35,804 bases of DNA, taken from contig JAQUHN010000019.1 in assembly GCA_028683555.1 (NCBI GenBank), positions 1 through 35,804 on the forward strand, written 5' to 3'. Every line of letters begins with the position of its first letter. Position 1 is the first letter of the stretch. The DNA comes from Geobacteraceae bacterium (GTDB taxonomy: Bacteria; Desulfobacterota; Desulfuromonadia; Geobacterales; Geobacteraceae). Position numbers and translations under genes: made by a program. This document shows, in pieces, positions 31,645 to 35,804 of the stretch. The notes beneath the pieces are model-generated. The model was not told the origin of the DNA. It made no database searches and saw only the letters and a program-made list of their open reading frames with translations.

Positions 31645-32190
31645 ATGGTGACGTCCGTGTATAGAGAAATTTTTTCCCTCGACTACCATCTGCATTTTTT
31701 TCCCGCTCTTCTTTGGAACCGTTTGCGTCGACGAGGTGGAGACGGGACCACGTTCGTGCGCATGGAGTATTCTCTTGTATTCGTTTTCTGCTGCATTCTC
31801 GCCATAACGGGGATACCCAATGCGCTGGCGCATCATTCCGTACTTGGGTGGGTTGTCGGAGGTGCCGGCGTGGCCGGCATCGTGGCCATGGCCGTCTTCA
31901 GTATTCGCTCATGGACGGGGCCACCTTCTTACGACAACTTTCTCACCGGTGTATTCTTTTTTCTGCTTGTACTGGGTTTTACCGCAGGGGTGTTTGCCGG
32001 AGCCCTTGAACACTCGCTCCTTATTGGTCTGGTGGGGAGCATTGCCGGTCTCGTTACGGGATACCTGCTGGGAATTTTTGCCGGTCTCGTGGTGCAATAT
32101 CTCGGCTGGCTTGCGGTGTGGGTGAACCTGGTGGCAGGCTTGGGGGTTATCGGCCTGATCGTGCTGGATCTGGTGCTGTTACTTGGCTGA
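31645..32190 (+). CDS. Hypothetical polytopic membrane protein
   Basis: This 181-aa protein has about five membrane segments (about 42-60, 66-86, 100-120, 124-150, 155-180) rich in Gly, Val and Leu. The N-terminal 40 residues are basic and cytoplasmic-looking (MVTSVYREIFSLDYH, WNRLRRRGG). AAAGGA precedes the ATG at 31645; a shorter form could start at 31762 (MEYSLVFVF). No family recognised. It probably shares a transcript with the gene before it. Confidence 0.6.
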   Translation: MVTSVYREIFSLDYHLHFFPALLWNRLRRRGGDGTTFVRMEYSLVFVFCCILAITGIPNALAHHSVLGWVVGGAGVAGIVAMAVFSIRSWTGPPSYDNFLTGVFFFLLVLGFTAGVFAGALEHSLLIGLVGSIAGLVTGYLLGIFAGLVVQYLGWLAVWVNLVAGLGVIGLIVLDLVLLLG

Positions 32191-32253
32191 GATGGACTGA
32201 TGGATAAGGCGTAAGGGAGCCCAGGGCGAATTCTGGGGAGTATTTTATGGTGC

Positions 32254-32330
32254 AAGGATGAAGGATGAAAAAGACAAGTATGAAGGATGAAAAAGACAAG
32301 TATGAAGGATGAATTATGAAGTATGAAAAA
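32254..32330 (+). repeat. GGATGAA/GTATGAA repeat array with 22-bp tandem unit
   Basis: A 22-bp unit built of heptads (AAGGATGAAAAAGACAAGTATG) occurs twice perfectly at 32261-32282 and 32283-32304, then continues as GGATGAATTATGAAGTATGAA. It lies between the polytopic membrane protein and the four-helix-bundle gene. Confidence 0.85.
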
Positions 32331-32373
32331 GGCGTAAAATAAGGACTTAGGAAGGCAGCGGGGATTGCCGACA

Positions 32374-32739
32374 ATGAAGGATACGAATGATTTGCGGGGG
32401 CGGACGAAGGAATTTGCGATTCAGGTCATTAGGCTGTATTCGTCGCTTCCCAAATCCGCGGAAGCACAGGTGTTGGGCAAGCAGGTTCTCCGCTCCGGTA
32501 CCTCGGTGGGCGCCAATTACCGCGAGGCCTTTCGGTCCCGTTCGAAAGCTGAATTTACGGCCAAGATCGGGGATTGCCTGAAAGAACTCGACGAAACCAG
32601 CTATTGGTTCGAGTTACTTGTAGAGGCAGAAATACAACCGTCTGCAAACTTGAACGCTTTGCGAAAAGAATGTGACGAACTACTGGCCATATTTACTGCG
32701 ATTGCAAAGAAGTGCAAGCAGGGTGTAAAAATGGGCTAG
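32374..32739 (+). CDS. Four-helix-bundle protein (23S rRNA intervening-sequence-protein family)
   Basis: This 121-aa protein has the family pattern clearly present: DLRGRTKEFAIQVIRLYSSLP, a VLGKQVLRSGTSVGANYREA turn, then SRSKAEFTAKIGDCLKELDETSYWFELL. These helical-bundle proteins are often encoded alone in accessory regions or inside 23S rRNA genes; their role is unknown. The ribosome site is weak (GCGGGG). The C-terminus (FTAIAKKCKQGVKMG) has a second, slightly different version 42 bp downstream; see 32781-32825. Confidence 0.88.
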   Translation: MKDTNDLRGRTKEFAIQVIRLYSSLPKSAEAQVLGKQVLRSGTSVGANYREAFRSRSKAEFTAKIGDCLKELDETSYWFELLVEAEIQPSANLNALRKECDELLAIFTAIAKKCKQGVKMG

Positions 32740-32742
32740 TGC

Positions 32743-32776
32743 ACTTTTCATACTTCATAATTCATACTTCATACTT
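32743..32776 (-). repeat. TTCATAC heptad block (GTATGAA on minus)
   Basis: TTCATAC, TTCATAA, TTCATAC and TTCATAC units run in tandem between the stop of the four-helix gene and the duplicated 3' end. Similar minus-oriented blocks lie at 32867-32874 (a single unit), 32924-32955 and 33682-33713. Confidence 0.85.
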
Positions 32777-32780
32777 ATTT

Positions 32781-32825
32781 TCAGCGATTGCCAAGAAGTG
32801 CAAACAGCTCGACAAACAGGGCTAG
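32781..32825 (+). pseudogene. Duplicated 3' end of the four-helix-bundle gene
   Basis: Read in frame this encodes SAIAKKCKQLDKQG and a TAG stop, matching the gene's own end TAIAKKCKQGVKMG and TAG. The two are similar but not identical, and a heptad block lies exactly between them. It is a fragment of a related copy, or the original gene end displaced by the repeat. Confidence 0.8.
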
Positions 32826-32855
32826 TGGTAGTTTAGATAGTTATAACTGGTTTTC

Positions 32856-32884
32856 TTGACTTTTTTCATACTTTCTACTAGTAA
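32856..32884 (+). promoter_or_regulatory. Possible promoter of the DUF4410 gene
   Basis: TTGACT and TAGTAA are separated by 17 bp. A separate TATAAT lies at 32898-32903 without a clear -35. A heptad block (32924-32955) would be in the leader. Confidence 0.4.
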
Positions 32885-32923
32885 TTCATCCCGGTCTTAT
32901 AATTTCTTCTGTTTCGACTTTTT

Positions 32924-32955
32924 TTCATACTTCATACTTCATAATTCATACTTAG
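32924..32955 (-). repeat. TTCATAC heptad block before the DUF4410 gene
   Basis: Four units (TTCATAC, TTCATAC, TTCATAA, TTCATAC) end 19 bp before the start codon. Confidence 0.85.
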
Positions 32956-32974
32956 ATTTCTATGGAGGGTAAAC

Positions 32975-33571
32975 ATGAAGAAACTCACGGTATTATGTGC
33001 TGCACTTGGTATTCTGGCGGCGGCTCCTGCCTTGTACGCGGACGAAACACCGCTGCCGAAACCGGACGTCCTGAACGAGGAGACGGTTTCCACTTCCCAG
33101 CGGCTTTCCACCTATGACGTTTTGGTGGTAAAGGATTTCGCCAGCGACGGGGTCGCCTATGAAAACATCGACGATGAAGAGAAGCCTACCGTGGACGCCC
33201 TGAGACCGCTCATCGTGAAGAACCTCTCCATGAGCATCGAAGCGGAGATGAAGAAAAAGAAGCTGTTCAAGAGCGTGGCTTCCGCCTGGGACGGAAAAAG
33301 CAAGGCGGTCATTCTCGAGGGGGAATTCACCGAATTCAACGGTGGCAACCGGGCACTCCGGTTCTGGGTCGGTTTTGGTGCCGGCAAAACCTACCTGGCG
33401 GCAAAGGGCAGGCTGGTGGAGGCCGGTTCGGGGAAGGTGCTGGCCACTTTCGTTGACCAGGAGACCGGCTACAAGGGGGTGGCGACCATGGAGAGCTTTG
33501 AGGATCTCTTCCCCCACCAGGCCCAGAGCCTCGGCGAGCATGTCGGTAAGTTCATCGAGAAGCTGTATTGA
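32975..33571 (+). CDS. Exported DUF4410-like protein
   Basis: This 198-aa protein has a signal peptide at about 1-22 (LTVLCAALGILAAAPALYA). The mature part has the DUF4410 pattern: YDVLVVKDFASDGVAYENID, a Leu/Lys-rich helix (IEAEMKKKKLFKSV), AVILEGEFTEFNGGNRALRFWVGFGAGKTYLAAKG, and a final helix. Members are periplasmic proteins or lipoproteins of unknown function. No lipobox Cys is present after the signal peptide. GGAGGG lies 6 bp before the ATG. Confidence 0.82.
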   Translation: MKKLTVLCAALGILAAAPALYADETPLPKPDVLNEETVSTSQRLSTYDVLVVKDFASDGVAYENIDDEEKPTVDALRPLIVKNLSMSIEAEMKKKKLFKSVASAWDGKSKAVILEGEFTEFNGGNRALRFWVGFGAGKTYLAAKGRLVEAGSGKVLATFVDQETGYKGVATMESFEDLFPHQAQSLGEHVGKFIEKLY

Positions 33572-33610
33572 GGCGGATGGCGCTCTTTATGGTGTAAACG
33601 ATACACAGAA

Positions 33611-33681
33611 CCTAGGGCCTTCTTAGCGTGACCAGCGGCACTCATGGGACAGTTGTGCTTTGCAGGCCTTAGGTTTTTTTT
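33611..33681 (+). terminator. Long-loop terminator candidate
   Basis: CCTAGGGCCT (33611-33620) pairs with AGGCCTTAGG (33664-33673) with one G-U, followed by eight T. The loop is long (43 nt), so a fold inside the loop may help. Confidence 0.5.
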
Positions 33682-33874
33682 CATACTTCATAATTCATCC
33701 TTCCTACTTGCCTTTCTCCTGTCTTAATTGAAAAAAATTAAATGGTTTTATTGATTTATTTTTGGTAAAAAATTGAACAGTACTCATAAATAAGTTTCGG
33801 CCGTTTTTTCTGTATGTTGATTATGGAGTTTTCTGATGGGCCATGGAACGGGAAATAAGGAAATTCAATAAATG

Positions 33875-33913
33875 AAAGCCGTTTTGTCGGGTGTTCCGGC
33901 AGGCGGCTTTTTT
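33875..33913 (+). terminator. Hairpin with T run in gene-free sequence
   Basis: AAAGCCG (33875-33881) pairs with CGGCTTT (33904-33910), followed by more T. There is no coding gene directly upstream, so it may end a small RNA transcribed from the AT-rich tract. Confidence 0.55.
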
Positions 33914-34017
33914 GTTACCGCGTTGTTGGCGGAAACAAAGTATGCAGGATGAAAAAGAAGACAGAAGTTTTTGCTTTTTCGTCATACTTCAAACTTGTCT
34001 TCCAAAATGGAGTCTCA

Positions 34018-35148
34018 ATGAAAAAACTTCTTTTGATTCTGTTCCTGCTCAGCGTAGGCGTGGTGCTACCGTCCTGCGGCGGTGATTCTTCGCCTACGCC
34101 GCTTATCGTCCCGGTCAGCGGCTGGATAATCGGGGCGTCAACCGATAGCGTGACGCAAGAACCCACAGTCAAGATCCTGAAAACCGTCAACGGCGGTGCG
34201 AGTTGGGTGCTGCAGACACTCCCTGACTCTTGCGTCGGCTTTACCGGGAACGACATCAGCGCGGTAAGCCATGCGGTTGCCTGGGCCGCCATCGGCGATT
34301 CGCAAATTTTGGAGGGTGGCATCCTGCATACCGGGGACGGCGGTGCAACCTGGACACTGCAATCGCTGCCCGACGGCATGGGCAATCGGCACATGAAGAG
34401 CATCAAGGGGGTGAGCCCCGCGGAGGCCTGGGCGGTGAGCATTCGCGGCGACGTCCTGCACACCACCGACGGGGGGAACCACTGGGATATCGTCGAATTG
34501 AAAAGGGCCGACGGTACCATCATTCCGGTCCAGCAGGTAAACCGGTTGGATGTGACGGGAAGGGATATTTGGATCGTCGATTCCCTGGGCGGCAATTACG
34601 GTGTTATCCACTCGCCGGACGGCGGCGCAACCTGGCGGCAGGAATACCTGCCGGAGCTCGGGCAGGGTGGCGGGTCCCTGGCCATTTCGGCGTTCGATTC
34701 GCTCGTTGCCTGGGCTGCGGTGAATTCGGAAGGGTACCTCTGGTCGACGAGCGACGGCGGGAGCTCCTGGAGCAGAAGCACGGACTCCATTGCCGGAACG
34801 GCGGACTTCGACGATATCTGCGCCTCCAGCGCCAATGTTGTCTGGGTTGCCCAGAACAACGGCCTTTCCAGTGGCGGCGTGGCTGCCCGCGTTACCGTGA
34901 CGGACGGCGCGTTCGAGACGAATTCCTTTTCCGATGTGAACTATACGATGGAAGGGATCTCTGCGTTGTCCGACAATAGAACGGCCTGGCTGGTCGGTAT
35001 GAAAACCCTTTTTGCCGCTGCCGAGCTGCCGCGCGGCGTTATCTATCATACCCGTGACGGCGGGAAGACCTGGAAGCAGCAAAGTGTCCCGGACAATGCG
35101 CGCGACGTGAATTTCTGGAAAGTTTCCTTCATGGGGGCGCGGCGATAG
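34018..35148 (+). CDS. Lipoprotein with Asp-box (BNR/YCF48-like) beta-propeller repeats
   Basis: This 376-aa protein has an N-terminal signal ending in VLPSC with Cys20, which suggests lipidation. At least six Asp-box-like motifs of the type DGGxxW recur along the chain: NGGASW, GDGGATW, TDGGNHW, PDGGATW, SDGGSSW and RDGGKTW. They alternate with AWA/AWL strands, which predicts a propeller. YCF48-type propellers help assemble complexes or bind surfaces; sialidase activity is not implied. The ATG before KKLLLILFLL was chosen (TGGAG upstream); the open frame further up is heptad repeat. Confidence 0.82.
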   Translation: MKKLLLILFLLSVGVVLPSCGGDSSPTPLIVPVSGWIIGASTDSVTQEPTVKILKTVNGGASWVLQTLPDSCVGFTGNDISAVSHAVAWAAIGDSQILEGGILHTGDGGATWTLQSLPDGMGNRHMKSIKGVSPAEAWAVSIRGDVLHTTDGGNHWDIVELKRADGTIIPVQQVNRLDVTGRDIWIVDSLGGNYGVIHSPDGGATWRQEYLPELGQGGGSLAISAFDSLVAWAAVNSEGYLWSTSDGGSSWSRSTDSIAGTADFDDICASSANVVWVAQNNGLSSGGVAARVTVTDGAFETNSFSDVNYTMEGISALSDNRTAWLVGMKTLFAAAELPRGVIYHTRDGGKTWKQQSVPDNARDVNFWKVSFMGARR

Positions 35149-35191
35149 CGGCGGCAATGTTTCGTTTTGGGTTATCTAGTACGAGGTCATT

Positions 35192-35722
35192 ATGAGGGTA
35201 GTCATTTTATTTATGCTCGTTACGTTTGCCGCAACTGCTGCGTATGGTGAAGTTTACAAGTGGCAAGATGAGAATGGAATGCACTTCACGGATAATGCTC
35301 TTTCCATTCCACAGAAATATCGAGAAAAAGTCCTCGGAGAAACGCGACAAGACAGTCGGATTCAACAATCAACTCAACCGATGCCACTGACCAATAAAAG
35401 TTACCAAGCAGTTGGGAAAAGAAACCCGCTAGCAGGAAATTCTTTAGGTCTCCCTCAATATCCCTTGCCATCAAAGAAAAGCCTTCATAAAAACACCAGT
35501 TTTAACAAAGCATTATATAAGCTTGAAAGATTTATAACCGTAGTGATGCTGATAGGTGCCGGTATTCTTTTGCTCTGGCTTTTTACCCTTGTTGACATTA
35601 TTAGAAGCGAATTCACGGACTCATCCAACAAAATTATCTGGATTTTCTTGGTACTTTTTCTGCCGCTTTTAGGAATGATACACTGCCGGGGCTGGCACCC
35701 GTTCGTTAAACACAAAGTGTGA
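35192..35722 (+). CDS. DUF4124 protein with PLDc_N-like membrane tail
   Basis: This 176-aa protein has a signal peptide at about 1-19 (ends AAYG), then a DUF4124 motif EVYKWQDENGMHFTDN, a polar linker, and two membrane segments at about 113-134 and 146-163. The tail segment LLWLFTLVDIIRSEF...KIIWIFLVLFLPLLGMI matches the PLDc_N pattern. After PLLGMI the usual tyrosine-rich end is replaced by HCRGWHPFVKHKV. GAGG precedes the ATG. The gene is clearly AT-richer than its neighbours, which suggests separate ancestry. Function unknown. Confidence 0.72.
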   Translation: MRVVILFMLVTFAATAAYGEVYKWQDENGMHFTDNALSIPQKYREKVLGETRQDSRIQQSTQPMPLTNKSYQAVGKRNPLAGNSLGLPQYPLPSKKSLHKNTSFNKALYKLERFITVVMLIGAGILLLWLFTLVDIIRSEFTDSSNKIIWIFLVLFLPLLGMIHCRGWHPFVKHKV

Positions 35723-35804
35723 CAGTCACAATTAAGAAAAATATTGTTTTCGCAGGCCCTTTACCTTGAACTAAAGTTCCGTAACCTGTTAATAATACTC
35801 AACC

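Larger units (their letters stand above)
33572..34017. other. 446-bp intergenic region
   Basis: It holds the long-loop terminator, a TTCATAC/TTCATCC heptad block (33682-33713), an AT-rich tract (33720-33800), a hairpin with T run at 33875-33913, and a degenerate GTATGCA/GGATGAA block from 33939. No gene is visible. Confidence 0.6.

Noticed and set aside
26496-34010. CRISPR array
   Set aside because: The repeats are 7-mers in direct tandem or dispersed, without regular unique spacers, and no cas genes are present.

Overview
This window is a chromosomal segment that looks like a Geobacter/Desulfuromonadales-type bacterium. The evidence is a Hox-type NAD-coupled [NiFe] hydrogenase, an acetate kinase with the wording I associate with Geobacter (a VGERGW loop), a secreted two-heme c-type cytochrome, a GspA/GspB pair, and GC-rich coding sequence in which long antisense open frames are common. 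This assignment is inference from gene content, not from a marker search.

Layout. 1-4306: end of a hydrogenase operon, hoxF (cut by the window edge), hoxU, hoxY, hoxH and the maturation protease gene hoxW, all on +. 4719-7849: ackA (+) and pta (-) converge. Between them lie four hairpins (at least two of them terminator-like) and a small HTH regulator gene preceded by two operator-like palindromes. 8058-9422: a LysM/L,D-transpeptidase. 9423-10021: a gene-poor stretch with a possible gene remnant. 10022-12443: gspA-gspB. 12601-15059: a cytochrome with an odd internal membrane hairpin, a structured leader candidate, and two small Cys-rich proteins. 15232-22738: housekeeping genes: priA, then ttcA facing mtaB-mnmA-cysE (three tRNA-thiolation or methylthiolation genes together), a DUF1450-like protein and ferritin. 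22935-23011: tRNA-Arg(UCG).

From 23.2 kb the character changes. 23214-28883 holds a five-gene set that resembles an alternative lipoprotein or lipid traffic system: a LolA-like periplasmic protein, two FtsX-type permeases, a LolD-like ATPase and an outer-membrane barrel. From 26.4 to 34.0 kb the intergenic spaces are filled with heptanucleotide repeats (GTATGAA/TTCATAC and TTGAGTT families), which I did not see in the first 26 kb. A hipBA toxin-antitoxin pair sits between two identical 50-bp direct repeats. Further on are two orphan membrane proteins, a four-helix-bundle protein whose 3' end is duplicated beyond a repeat block, a DUF4410 protein, an Asp-box lipoprotein and an AT-richer DUF4124/PLDc_N-like fusion. 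This right part reads as a plastic accessory region.

How the genes fit together: Hox links H2 to NAD(H), and AckA/Pta interconvert acetate and acetyl-CoA. The tRNA genes mnmA, mtaB and ttcA all consume sulfur, and cysE feeds cysteine synthesis, so that block is plausibly a sulfur-coordinated operon with an Rrf2-like operator at its head. The best candidate for something undescribed is the Lol-like operon, followed by the repeat-bounded hipBA cassette and the repeat family itself.
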